In this document: one piece after another, positions 1-6,970 of the stretch | Position numbering within the stretch: the first letter of the stretch is position 1 | Layout: each line of letters opens with the position of its first letter | Assembly: GCA_031290375.1 (NCBI GenBank) | Contig: JAITNR010000002.1 | Span: forward strand, 1-25,536 | Source: Prevotellaceae bacterium | Lineage (GTDB): Bacteria > Bacteroidota > Bacteroidia > Bacteroidales > Paludibacteraceae | Reading direction: 5' to 3' | Length of the DNA: 25,536 nucleotides | Made by a program: the position numbers and the translations under genes | Notes under the pieces: model-generated | The model's input: the letters and a program-made list of their open reading frames with translations, nothing else | The model's database searches: none | Told to the model about the DNA's origin: nothing

Positions 1-159
1 AACAGACTGTATATTAACCATATAACTACGGCGCAAACACGTAACTACTTGATAATCAGCAACTTGGGGGGGGGGGGGTAACTCGCTCATAATCAATGAG
101 TTACGGGCATTTTCTGTCCGTAATGCTATAATCATTAATATTTGCAAGTAAGCCGTCAT
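1..159 (-). CDS. Possible partial CDS crossing a C13 run, open at left edge
   Basis: Reading leftward from the ATG at 159, 53 codons stay open to base 1, so any gene continues outside the window. The start lies about 35 nt after the expected start site of a good leftward promoter (200-231). The run of 13 G at 66-78 reads as C on this strand and encodes Pro-Pro-Pro-Pro-Gln (codons 28-32), so gain or loss of one base would shift the frame. The N-terminal part is moderately hydrophobic (LQILMIIAL). I recognise no family. The ORF overlaps two imperfect palindromes that flank the run, which is more typical of a non-coding or mobile-element end. It could equally be a chance ORF in a leader or repeat. 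Confidence 0.3.
   Translation of the reverse strand, partial: MTAYLQILMIIALRTENARNSLIMSELPPPPQVADYQVVTCLRRSYMVNIQSV
43..123. repeat. G13 homopolymer flanked by imperfect palindromes
   Basis: Bases 66-78 are 13 consecutive G. On the left, 43-65 is an imperfect palindrome (AACT...AACTT around TGATAATCA). On the right, 79-103 is another (TAACTC...GAGTTA), and 101-123 can form a further hairpin (TTACGG/CCGTAA). The two flanking palindromes are related to each other in opposite sense. Runs this long are prone to slippage and to sequencing error. Confidence 0.7.
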
Positions 160-199
160 ATTTTTGAGTTATCTTTTTTTTGTATATAAAAATCGGGTG

Positions 200-231
200 C
201 AAAGGTAGACTAATTTTTTTAATTGTGCAAA
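200..231 (-). promoter_or_regulatory. Leftward Bacteroidetes-type promoter
   Basis: On the minus strand, TACCTTTG (200-207) sits exactly 20 bp downstream of TTTG (228-231), which fits the Bacteroidetes primary sigma consensus well. It would drive transcription out of the left edge of the window, with a start near 193. Confidence 0.6.
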
Positions 232-326
232 TATTTTTTTTTACATAATTTCAGAATTTTCAAAATTCACATAAAATAATGGGCATTGTTGATTTAATAT
301 AGAAATCATAAAAAAATTGTCCCGTC

Positions 327-357
327 TTGTAAGGTATCTTTTTTTTCTGTAACTTTG
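327..357 (+). promoter_or_regulatory. Promoter of the aspartate kinase gene
   Basis: TAACTTTG at 350-357 has TTG at 327-329 upstream, 20 bp away. Transcription would begin near 364, so the TTG at 355 cannot serve as a start codon. The ATG at 385 remains, with a leader of about 20 nt. That is too short for a lysine riboswitch or an attenuator. Confidence 0.6.
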
Positions 358-384
358 CACTCATTTAAAAAAACTGTACCCCTT

Positions 385-1638
385 ATGAAAGTATATAAAT
401 TTGGCGGTGCTTCCGTCAGGTCGGCAGACGGAGTGAAAGCACTCAAAAATATCATTGAAAAAACAACTGAAAATCTGGTCGTAGTGATTTCGGCAATGGG
501 CAAAACTACCAATATGCTTGAGGCTGTTGTCAATAGTTTTTTCAATGGCAAGCCTGACGTTATGCAAAATCTGCGGATCGTTAAAGATTTTCACCAAAAT
601 ATTGTAAATGAACTATATGGTGATAAAACTGAGATAAATAGTATTTTGGCAGAAATTTTTGAAAATTTAAAAAAAATGCTATCGCAAAAGGCTTCCCTCA
701 GTTATGATTTTGAATATGACAGAATTGTCTCTTGGGGCGAGATCATCTCAACCACAATAGTTTCCAATTATCTTAATCTACAAAACTGCAAAAACAAATT
801 TGTTGATATTCGTACTTGTCTGAAAACAGACGACAACTACCGCGAGGGCAATGTGGATTATGCCCTGTCAAAAAAGTTAGTGGAAGAAACAATGGATTTT
901 TCCGGCACTAAAATCTATGTAACACAGGGCTTTATAGCAGGAACTATAACCAACCAGACCACTACTCTCGGACGCGAAGGTTCGGACTACTCCGCAGCCT
1001 TATTCGCTTCAATGCTTGATGCCCAAAGTGTTAGCATTTGGAAGGATGTGTCAGGTGTTATGAATGCCGATCCAAAGCTATACAACGAAGTAGAAATTAT
1101 TCCGCGACTTTCCTACAAGGAGGCGATTGAATTGTCCTACTGCGGTGCGGCTATTATCCACCCCAAAACAGTTAAACCGCTTAAAAACAAAAAGATACCT
1201 CTTTATGTCCGTTCGTTTGTCGAACCAGACAAGGCTGGCTCCGTAATTAACGATTACTATGAAAAAGTTGATATGCCACCGATTTATATCCACAAGGCAA
1301 ATCAGGTTTTGCTCACACTTACTCCGCGCGATTTTTCGTTTATTGCGGAGGAAAGGCTAAGTTCAATCTTCTCCTTATTGGCATCTTATAAGATAAAGGC
1401 AAGCCTTATTCAGACCTCTGCAATCAGTTTTTCGCTCTGTATTGACTACAATCAGGCAATTTTCAACTCTATGATTGCCGAACTGAAAGACGATTACGAA
1501 GTGCTGTATAATACTAATGTGGAGTTGATTACAATCCGACATTACACCAAGGAGGCTATTGACAAAATTATTGATGGAAAAAACGTTTTTGTAGAGCAAC
1601 GCAGCAGATTGACAATCAGGTTTGTGGTGCCTGATTAA
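385..1638 (+). CDS. lysC: Aspartate kinase (aspartokinase)
   Basis: It phosphorylates L-aspartate with ATP, the first step toward lysine, threonine, methionine and diaminopimelate, in the cytoplasm. From the ATG at 385 (MKVYKFGGASV) the product is 417 aa. The N-terminal amino-acid kinase domain (about 1-280) carries KFGGAS, where most aspartokinases have KFGGTS. It also has TTLGREGSDYSAAL, WKDVSGVMNADP and CGAAIIHPKT, all typical of the family. The rest fits paired ACT domains, which usually give feedback control by lysine or threonine. No homoserine dehydrogenase domain is fused, so this is the monofunctional type. It appears to have its own promoter. The DUF2461 gene follows 96 bp downstream without an obvious terminator. 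The effector amino acid cannot be told from sequence alone. Confidence 0.93.
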   Translation: MKVYKFGGASVRSADGVKALKNIIEKTTENLVVVISAMGKTTNMLEAVVNSFFNGKPDVMQNLRIVKDFHQNIVNELYGDKTEINSILAEIFENLKKMLSQKASLSYDFEYDRIVSWGEIISTTIVSNYLNLQNCKNKFVDIRTCLKTDDNYREGNVDYALSKKLVEETMDFSGTKIYVTQGFIAGTITNQTTTLGREGSDYSAALFASMLDAQSVSIWKDVSGVMNADPKLYNEVEIIPRLSYKEAIELSYCGAAIIHPKTVKPLKNKKIPLYVRSFVEPDKAGSVINDYYEKVDMPPIYIHKANQVLLTLTPRDFSFIAEERLSSIFSLLASYKIKASLIQTSAISFSLCIDYNQAIFNSMIAELKDDYEVLYNTNVELITIRHYTKEAIDKIIDGKNVFVEQRSRLTIRFVVPD

Positions 1639-1734
1639 AAACTTTTTGGTTTTTAAATCAAAGGAACAAAATTCAAAAACAATTGTCCCTGATTAACATT
1701 TATATTAACTCCAAATATATTAAAACTTTAAATA

Positions 1735-2400
1735 ATGAATAAATTTATTTTAAATTTTTTGCGTGATTTAGCCCAAAACAACAATAGAGAGTGGTTTGCA
1801 GCTAATAAGGAGAGGTATAACACCGCCGTTGGTTATTTTAAAAACGAGGTTGCGGAGTTGATACAAAAAATTTCGGTTTTTGATGATGAAATCAAATACC
1901 TTGCGCCCGAAAACTGCCTTTTCAGAATTTACAGAGATATTAGGTTCTCTCCCGATAAAACGCCGTATAAAACGCATTTCGGAGCATATATGGCAGCAGC
2001 AGGCGGACGGAAAAGCTCTTTGGCAGGGTATTATTTTCACTTCGATGCCAACGAACCGTTTTTGAGCGGGGGAATTTATTGTCCCGCCAAAGAAATGCTT
2101 AAGACAATTAGAACAGCAGTTGACGTTGATTATGAAGAGTTAAAAAACATTGTTTCCGAAAGGAATTTTAAAAAATATTTCGGCGAGATGCAACCATTCG
2201 AAAAGCCTTTATCCAAAGTGCCTGCAGGCTTTTCGGCGGATTCGCCTGCTGCCGAATGGCTCAAATTCAAGCATTACGGAGTGGAGCATATTTTGGATGA
2301 AAAAACTCTTTATAGAGAAGATTTTACCTCTTATGCTGCCGAAGTTTTTAAAGCAATGAAAGAGTTTAATTCTTTTTTCAATCAAATAATCAGAAATTAA
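1735..2400 (+). CDS. DUF2461 family protein (TIGR02453 type)
   Basis: The 221-aa product matches DUF2461, a widespread family of unknown biochemical function. Family-typical segments are FLRDLAQNNNREWFAANKERY at the N-terminus, FRIYRDIRFSPDKTPYKTHFGA near 62-83 and YYFHFDANEPFLSGGIYCP near 98-116. There is no signal peptide or membrane segment, so it should be cytoplasmic, and its length is normal. It follows the aspartate kinase gene by 96 bp on the same strand and may be read through from it, but I see no functional link. Downstream lies the repeat-filled region 2401-2947. The family assignment is secure; no activity should be inferred. Confidence 0.88.
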   Translation: MNKFILNFLRDLAQNNNREWFAANKERYNTAVGYFKNEVAELIQKISVFDDEIKYLAPENCLFRIYRDIRFSPDKTPYKTHFGAYMAAAGGRKSSLAGYYFHFDANEPFLSGGIYCPAKEMLKTIRTAVDVDYEELKNIVSERNFKKYFGEMQPFEKPLSKVPAGFSADSPAAEWLKFKHYGVEHILDEKTLYREDFTSYAAEVFKAMKEFNSFFNQIIRN

Positions 2401-2440
2401 TGAACAAGAATAATGAATAATGAATAATGAACAATGAATA
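2399..2440. repeat. Short AT-rich tandem repeats (AATGAAYAAT-like)
   Basis: Directly after the DUF2461 stop are several near-identical units of the form AATAATGA / AACAATGA. Similar units occur at 12828-12847, 17358-17378, 25014-25029 and, inverted, at 25099-25122. They look like dispersed simple-sequence DNA of intergenic regions and contain no gene. Confidence 0.6.
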
Positions 2441-2474
2441 ATAAAATGCAGATTTTGCGTGAAAGTTGTATTTG

Positions 2475-2656
2475 TGTCCGCAGGACAAAATGTGAATAAC
2501 CGCAGGTGAAACCTGCGGAAATGCAGTACCCCATACTTCAACCCGTATGGGTTGAAGTAATATCATCGTTCAACCCTACGGGTTGATAGAGGAATGTTAC
2601 GTTGTCAGCGGGTTTCACCTGCGGTTATTCACATAACGCCCTATGGGCTAAATAAA
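2475..2656 (-). repeat. Palindromic repeat element, copy A
   Basis: This intergenic element is built of short hairpins in order. They are TGTCC/GGACA (2475-2487), CCGCAGGT/ACCTGCGG (2500-2518), CAACCC/GGGTTG (from 2539), CAACCC/GGGTTG (from 2570), and GCCC/GGGC (from 2638). A perfect 23-bp inverted repeat brackets the core (2491-2513 and 2611-2633). Read on the minus strand, it matches the element at 24639-24983 module by module, including the sequences between the hairpins. No ORF is evident. It resembles a MITE- or REP-like non-autonomous element. Confidence 0.75.
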
Positions 2657-2688
2657 ATAATTGAAAATTGAAAATTGAAAGTTAATAA

Positions 2689-2740
2689 TAACTGAATAAC
2701 TGATTACGTTGCCAGTATTGTATTTTCAATTATTCAGTTA
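2689..2740 (+). repeat. 52-bp repeat with 11-bp inverted ends
   Basis: The segment begins with TAACTGAATAA and ends with its complement TTATTCAGTTA. The same 52 bp occur at 24700-24751, differing only at four adjacent positions in the middle. Here the unit lies just outside the palindromic element; at the other site it lies inside it. Confidence 0.75.
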
Positions 2741-2756
2741 TACGGTCATCCCTTGT

Positions 2757-2786
2757 CGTCATTGCGAGCGTGGCGAAGCAATGACG
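2757..2786. repeat. CGTCATTGC hairpin repeat
   Basis: CGTCATTGC (2757-2765) and GCAATGACG (2778-2786) form a perfect 9-bp stem around a GC-rich loop. It is related to the GTCATTGCGGGC hairpins at 4657-4752. The rest of 2401-2947 holds AT-rich simple sequence and the promoter at 2838-2869, and no gene. Confidence 0.6.
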
Positions 2787-2837
2787 CGAGGCTCAACAAT
2801 GAACAATATAAATTTCAACTTTCAACTAAAAAAAAAT

Positions 2838-2869
2838 TTTGTTTAGCAAGAAAATTTTATTTAACTTTG
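2838..2869 (+). promoter_or_regulatory. Promoter of the TonB_C-META gene
   Basis: TTTG (2838-2841), a 20-bp spacer and TAACTTTG (2862-2869) match the Bacteroidetes consensus closely. The leader before the ATG at 2948 would be about 70 nt. Confidence 0.65.
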
Positions 2870-2947
2870 CCAAATAAATTAGGTCGTAATATTTTCGTAT
2901 AATAATTTCATAAAAATTAATAACTAACAAACAAATATTCAATTACA

Positions 2948-3805
2948 ATGAGGAAATCAACTTTCATTTTAGGGTTAATGTTAATGGGCTGTTTTTTTGT
3001 CCGGTTGAGCGCACAGGATTCCGGGCAGGACAATACAGATTCAAAAACGGGGAAGGTTTTCAGTTCGGGTCAAGTAGTGTCGCCGCAGTACGAAGGAGGT
3101 GAAGATGCGATGTACAGATTTATTGATTCTGTGCTTGTTGTTCCCCAGAGTGCTACTGACAACAATGTTAGTGGCAGGGTTATAGTGCGTTTTTTCGTTG
3201 GTACCGGTGGGGAAATCAAAGCTCCGAGCGTTCAACAAGGTTTAACTCCTGACTGCAACAATGCAGCATTAGAAGTGGTAAAGCAGATGCCCAAATGGAT
3301 ACCTGCTCAACAGAACGGCAAAAATGTTACCGGATTTGCCTCTGTTCCTGTGATTTTCAGGACAAGACAGATAGTGTATGAATACGAGCAAACTCAGGCT
3401 GAAGCGGACTACGAGGCATATCAACTCGAAAATAAAAAATGGGTCTTAGTGGAAATCAACGGCAAACCAATACCTGAAAACGTGCCCGAAATTCCATATT
3501 TTACAATAAGTATGGATAAAAAGAAGAAAAGAACTCTCACAGGCAACGCTTCTTGTGCCGATTTTATCGGAAAATATCAATGGAATCAGAAAAATTGGAA
3601 GCTTTCGTTTGCCAAAGTTGAGCCCACCAAGAAAAGATGCAAAAGCAAAAAAGTAAAGGTAATTGACGGAGAATTTCTCTCTGTTATAAAAAATACAAGA
3701 GAATACCGAATTATCAATAACCAACTGAAAATAGGCAAAATGGAACGTGACAGGTTCGTGTCTCTTGCTGTTTTTGATTTTGAATTGATAAAAAAGAAAA
3801 AGTAA
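2948..3805 (+). CDS. Secreted TonB C-terminal domain / META domain fusion protein
   Basis: The 285-aa product starts with a signal peptide (hydrophobic core FILGLMLMGCFFV, likely cleavage after LSAQ), so it is exported. Residues about 45-140 match a TonB C-terminal domain (SGRVIVRFFVGTGGEIK, then AALEVVKQMPKWIPAQQNGK and VPVIFRT). Residues about 160-285 resemble a META/HslJ-like domain (KKWVLVEINGKPI, then LTGNASCADFIGKYQW). The N-terminal helix is cleavable rather than an anchor and no proline-rich spacer is seen, so it is unlikely to be a classical energy-transducing TonB. It may be a periplasmic envelope protein. It has its own promoter and a terminator at 3834-3861, so it is probably monocistronic. 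The TonB_C call is firm, the META call likely, and the function unknown. Confidence 0.8.
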   Translation: MRKSTFILGLMLMGCFFVRLSAQDSGQDNTDSKTGKVFSSGQVVSPQYEGGEDAMYRFIDSVLVVPQSATDNNVSGRVIVRFFVGTGGEIKAPSVQQGLTPDCNNAALEVVKQMPKWIPAQQNGKNVTGFASVPVIFRTRQIVYEYEQTQAEADYEAYQLENKKWVLVEINGKPIPENVPEIPYFTISMDKKKKRTLTGNASCADFIGKYQWNQKNWKLSFAKVEPTKKRCKSKKVKVIDGEFLSVIKNTREYRIINNQLKIGKMERDRFVSLAVFDFELIKKKK

Positions 3806-3833
3806 TTTTATTGTGTTAATTTTTTTGTAGGGG

Positions 3834-3861
3834 GGCAGGGTTATCTTGCCCCTGTCTTTTT
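3834..3861 (+). terminator. Rho-independent terminator
   Basis: GGCAGGG pairs with CCCTGTC (one G-U) around a short loop and is followed by TTTTT. It lies 29 bp after the stop of the TonB_C-META gene and upstream of the hpt promoter. Confidence 0.65.
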
Positions 3862-3887
3862 GTATTTTTTGTTTGAGAATAAATTTG

Positions 3888-3895
3888 TAACTTTG
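3888..3895 (+). promoter_or_regulatory. Promoter (-7 element) of hpt
   Basis: TAACTTTG lies 49 bp upstream of the hpt start. T-rich sequence with several TTTG candidates lies upstream, none at exactly 20 bp. Confidence 0.5.
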
Positions 3896-3944
3896 CAGGC
3901 AATATTTCCATATTTGTTAATCACAATAAATTACTAAAATCAAA

Positions 3945-4481
3945 ATGGATACGATTTCGATATTGGACAGGAAATTTGCAAAATCAATACCTGAAAAGGA
4001 AATTTTAAACTCGATAGACAGAGTTGCAAGTCAAATCAACGCCGACCTGAAAGGCACTAATCCTCTTTTTATAGCGATACTTAACGGCTCATTTATGTTT
4101 GCAGCCGACCTTATGAAACGGATTGACTTTCCTTGCGAAATCAGTTTTGTAAAGCTCGCTTCATATCATGGCACAACTTCTACAAATAACGTTTTGGAGC
4201 TAATAGGTCTAAACCAAAACATTAACGAAAGAACCATCGTAATAGTGGAGGACATTGTGGATTCGGGGCTGACAATGACAAGGATAATTGATTTACTCAA
4301 ATCTCGCGGGGTGGCCAAAATATTGATAGCTACACTATTGTTCAAACCTGATGCCCTAAAATTCAACCTGAATGTCAATTACGTTGCAATGAGAATCCCC
4401 AACGACTTCATTGTTGGCTACGGACTTGATTATAACGGCTACGGACGTAATTTAAAAGATATTTATACTGTGGTTGAATGA
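3945..4481 (+). CDS. hpt: Hypoxanthine phosphoribosyltransferase
   Basis: It converts hypoxanthine (and usually guanine) plus PRPP to IMP or GMP in cytoplasmic purine salvage. The 178-aa length is normal. The PRPP-binding loop is clear as VIVEDIVDSGLTMT (about 98-111), preceded by the flexible-loop segment FVKLASYHGTTSTNN. The C-terminal part has the family pattern FIVGYGLDYNGYGRNL, which contributes to purine binding. It is a stand-alone gene with its own promoter. The tRNA-Thr gene follows 78 bp downstream under a separate promoter. Whether guanine or hypoxanthine is preferred cannot be told from the sequence. Confidence 0.93.
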   Translation: MDTISILDRKFAKSIPEKEILNSIDRVASQINADLKGTNPLFIAILNGSFMFAADLMKRIDFPCEISFVKLASYHGTTSTNNVLELIGLNQNINERTIVIVEDIVDSGLTMTRIIDLLKSRGVAKILIATLLFKPDALKFNLNVNYVAMRIPNDFIVGYGLDYNGYGRNLKDIYTVVE

Positions 4482-4537
4482 CTTAACAAATAATAAAATA
4501 TTGGTAGAAAAATAGTTTATAATTGAAAAAAAAAATC

Positions 4538-4545
4538 TACCTTTG
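4538..4545 (+). promoter_or_regulatory. Promoter (-7 element) of the tRNA-Thr gene
   Basis: TACCTTTG lies 14 bp before the first base of the tRNA, which puts the start site just upstream of the mature 5' end. Confidence 0.6.
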
Positions 4546-4559
4546 CATTCAGAAAAGTT

Positions 4560-4632
<73 letters not shown>

Positions 4633-4656
4633 CAAAAATACCGCAACAAAAGTACT

Positions 4657-4752
4657 GTCATTGCGGGCGCTTGTGCCCTTTAGGGGACCCGCAATCCCCT
4701 TCTAAATAAGTCCCTAATAAACAATGGATTGCGGGTCACAGCCCGCAATGAC
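4657..4752. repeat. Double-hairpin palindromic repeat beside the tRNA
   Basis: Two hairpins share the arm ATTGCGGG/CCCGCAAT: the first spans 4657-4697 and the second 4726-4752. They are also mirror images. GTCATTGCGGGC (4657-4668) pairs with GCCCGCAATGAC (4741-4752), and GACCCGCAATCC (4686-4697) with GGATTGCGGGTC (4726-4737), all perfect over 12 bp. It resembles paired REP units. It separates the tRNA from the next two genes. Confidence 0.75.
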
Positions 4753-4802
4753 GGGTATTATGTAAATTATTGTAAATTAAAATTGTCCGACTAAATTCAG
4801 TT

Positions 4803-5840
4803 ATGGAAAATATCATCAATATACTCAAGAAAATCAGGAAGCATCATCTCCTTCGAAAGTCTTACTCCGGCGGATATGCTTTTGTCGGAATAGGAAATCA
4901 CAGTTTACATAATTTATATCCGGTTTTACACTATCTGAATGTACCGCTTCAATATATCGTTACCAAAAGTCAGTCCACAGCAAACCTGATTAACAAAAAT
5001 GAGGCTTCCGTGGTGGGAACTACGGATTTAGAAAGGGTATTGGCTGATCCGGCTATTAACGGAGTATTTATTTGCACCCATCCGGACAGTCATTACGAAT
5101 TGGTTAATAAAGCCTTATCTTATAAAAAAAACGTATTTGTTGAAAAGCCTCCCTGTACAAATACGGAAGAACTCGAAAAATTAATAACCGCCGAAAAAAA
5201 CGCGGGAAAAACAGTTTTGGTAGGGCTTCAAAAGCGATATTCGGCGTGTGTCGATATACTGAAAAAAGAAATATCAATCCCCGATGTCATTTCTTACAAT
5301 TACCGGTTTGTTGTCGGTAGTTATCCCGATGGCGACCCCTATTGGGATTTATTTATTCATCCGGTAGATTTAATCGCTTTCATTTTTGGAAGAGTTCAAT
5401 CGTTTTCTGTTGTAAAAACAAGTCATTCCAAGGGGGAAGTTTCTGTTTTTGTTCAAATACAGCACGAAAAAATTGTCGGTTCTGTTGAAATGTCTACGCA
5501 ATATGCATGGAATTGTCCGGAGGAACACTTGATTATCAATACATCCAAAGGGGTTTATCGTATGACGAACCATCAATTGTTGGACTTTCAACCGGCATCC
5601 GGCACTCTCTTTTCCCTGCCGAAAGAGAAAATATTTTCTTCTGTGCCTCAAACAAAACATTTGTTCAATGGAAATAATTTTTTACCTGTCATCGAAAATA
5701 ACCAATTAATGGCTCAAGGCTTTTATTCTGAGCTAAAAACATTTGTGGATATTTGCGAAAACAAAAAAAATGAAAATCGCTCATCCCTGACTTCTCTTAT
5801 CCCTACGTTTGATTTACTTTCAAAAATAAAGAAACAATAA
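4803..5840 (+). CDS. Gfo/Idh/MocA family NAD(P)-dependent oxidoreductase
   Basis: Members oxidise or reduce sugars, inositols and related compounds with NAD(P). The 345-aa product has a Rossmann N-terminal domain with GIGNHS (29-34) as its nucleotide loop. The family signature EKPP is at 114-117, and a HPVDL segment with the likely catalytic His is at 186-190. There is no signal peptide (a twin-arginine leader is present in some relatives), so it should be cytoplasmic. The radical SAM gene starts only 7 bp downstream, so the two are very probably co-transcribed. Base composition of this pair looks somewhat less A/T-biased than its neighbours by eye. The pair is bounded by a tRNA and palindromic repeat on one side and a convergent gene on the other. 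The substrate is unknown. Confidence 0.87.
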   Translation: MENIINILKKIRKHHLLRKSYSGGYAFVGIGNHSLHNLYPVLHYLNVPLQYIVTKSQSTANLINKNEASVVGTTDLERVLADPAINGVFICTHPDSHYELVNKALSYKKNVFVEKPPCTNTEELEKLITAEKNAGKTVLVGLQKRYSACVDILKKEISIPDVISYNYRFVVGSYPDGDPYWDLFIHPVDLIAFIFGRVQSFSVVKTSHSKGEVSVFVQIQHEKIVGSVEMSTQYAWNCPEEHLIINTSKGVYRMTNHQLLDFQPASGTLFSLPKEKIFSSVPQTKHLFNGNNFLPVIENNQLMAQGFYSELKTFVDICENKKNENRSSLTSLIPTFDLLSKIKKQ

Positions 5841-5847
5841 TAAAAAC

Positions 5848-6948
5848 ATGTATAACCTGTCAGATTATATACGACGCGCTTCAAAACTGATAAATAACGC
5901 TTTCTTTCCCGGTCATAAGAAATTATCTACGCTCATGTTTTACAGTACAAGTTTATGCAATTCAAAATGTAAACACTGTATGATCTGGGCGAGAAAACCG
6001 GTGGTACACATGTCTAAAGCAAAGGTGGTTGAAATCATGCAAAGTCGATGCATTTCCAAACATACTACGGTCGGACTTGAAGGCGGCGAATTTCTCTTGC
6101 ATCCCGAAGCGATGGAAATATTAAAATGGTTTAGTGAAAATCATCCGAATTTTGAACTTTTGTCCAATGGCCTCCAATCGCACCGGGTGATTGAAGCCGT
6201 AAAAAAATATCCACCCAAACGATTATACATTTCTTTGGATGGCGGTAAAGACACGTATTCGTATATGCGCGGAGTGGACGGATTCGATAAAGTCATAGCG
6301 ATTATCGAAGCTTGTAAAGACATTGTACCGGTTTCTGTGATGTTTACATTGTCGCCCTATAATACGTTTGACGACCTGAATTACGTTGTGGCGATTGCAG
6401 AAAAACAGGCGGTCGATATTCGCATCGGTATTTATAGTGATATTGATTTTTTCAATACGGTCGACAAGGCGCATGATACAGGCATTGGGGAGATTATTGC
6501 CGGGAAAAATGAAGCCAATGCGGTTGATTTCAAAGCGCAAATACCTGAAAGCGTGAAAAAGACTTCCGAAAATTATGACTTTCTCTTGCTGTATGACGAA
6601 TGGAAAAACAAGCGATTGAAATTAAATTGCTACAGTATTTTTGATTCCCTCGTCATCCATCCCGACGGAAATGTGCCGATTTGTCAGAATCTGGACGTAA
6701 GTTTAGGAAATGTTAACGAAAATAGTCTGGATCAAATATACAACGGTATGGTTTCCCAAAAGCGACAAAAACAATATGCTCGCTCTTGCAACCAATGTTG
6801 GGTTAATTTCCACAGGAAATACGATATCGTTTTACTCCGGTCTTTAGAAAGCCTTATGCCTAAATCCTTTATTGAATTATTTTATGGGAAATACCATTGG
6901 ACTAATGATCGGAAAATGACGTATAAAAGATTCTTGCAGAAATATTGA
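5848..6948 (+). CDS. Radical SAM protein with a C-terminal SPASM/twitch-like cysteine set
   Basis: The 366-aa product has the radical SAM cluster motif CNSKCKHC (Cys37, Cys41, Cys44), which binds the 4Fe-4S cluster that cleaves S-adenosylmethionine. GLEGGE at 76-81 corresponds to the SAM-binding GGE motif. Four more cysteines near the end (Cys261, Cys279, Cys314, Cys317), with the pattern VIHPDGNVPICQN, fit an auxiliary-cluster SPASM or twitch domain. Such domains occur in peptide maturases and in sugar dehydrogenases or epimerases. It lies 7 bp after a Gfo/Idh/MocA oxidoreductase, which favours a small-molecule or sugar substrate. I see no precursor peptide gene beside it. It ends 22 bp from a convergent gene. 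The reaction is not known. Confidence 0.87.
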   Translation: MYNLSDYIRRASKLINNAFFPGHKKLSTLMFYSTSLCNSKCKHCMIWARKPVVHMSKAKVVEIMQSRCISKHTTVGLEGGEFLLHPEAMEILKWFSENHPNFELLSNGLQSHRVIEAVKKYPPKRLYISLDGGKDTYSYMRGVDGFDKVIAIIEACKDIVPVSVMFTLSPYNTFDDLNYVVAIAEKQAVDIRIGIYSDIDFFNTVDKAHDTGIGEIIAGKNEANAVDFKAQIPESVKKTSENYDFLLLYDEWKNKRLKLNCYSIFDSLVIHPDGNVPICQNLDVSLGNVNENSLDQIYNGMVSQKRQKQYARSCNQCWVNFHRKYDIVLLRSLESLMPKSFIELFYGKYHWTNDRKMTYKRFLQKY

Positions 6949-6970
6949 TGTTATCTTGTACCCCTGTCGG

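Noticed and set aside
355..384. TTG start at 355 for aspartate kinase
   Set aside because: It overlaps the promoter -7 box at 350-357; the family N-terminus KVYKFGG begins at the ATG at 385.
357..384. Lysine riboswitch or attenuator before lysC
   Set aside because: The leader from the inferred start site is only about 20 nt, too short for such structures.
2399..2440. CRISPR-like array from the repeated AATGAAYAAT units
   Set aside because: The units are short, contiguous and lack spacers; simple-sequence DNA. No CRISPR array was found anywhere in the window.
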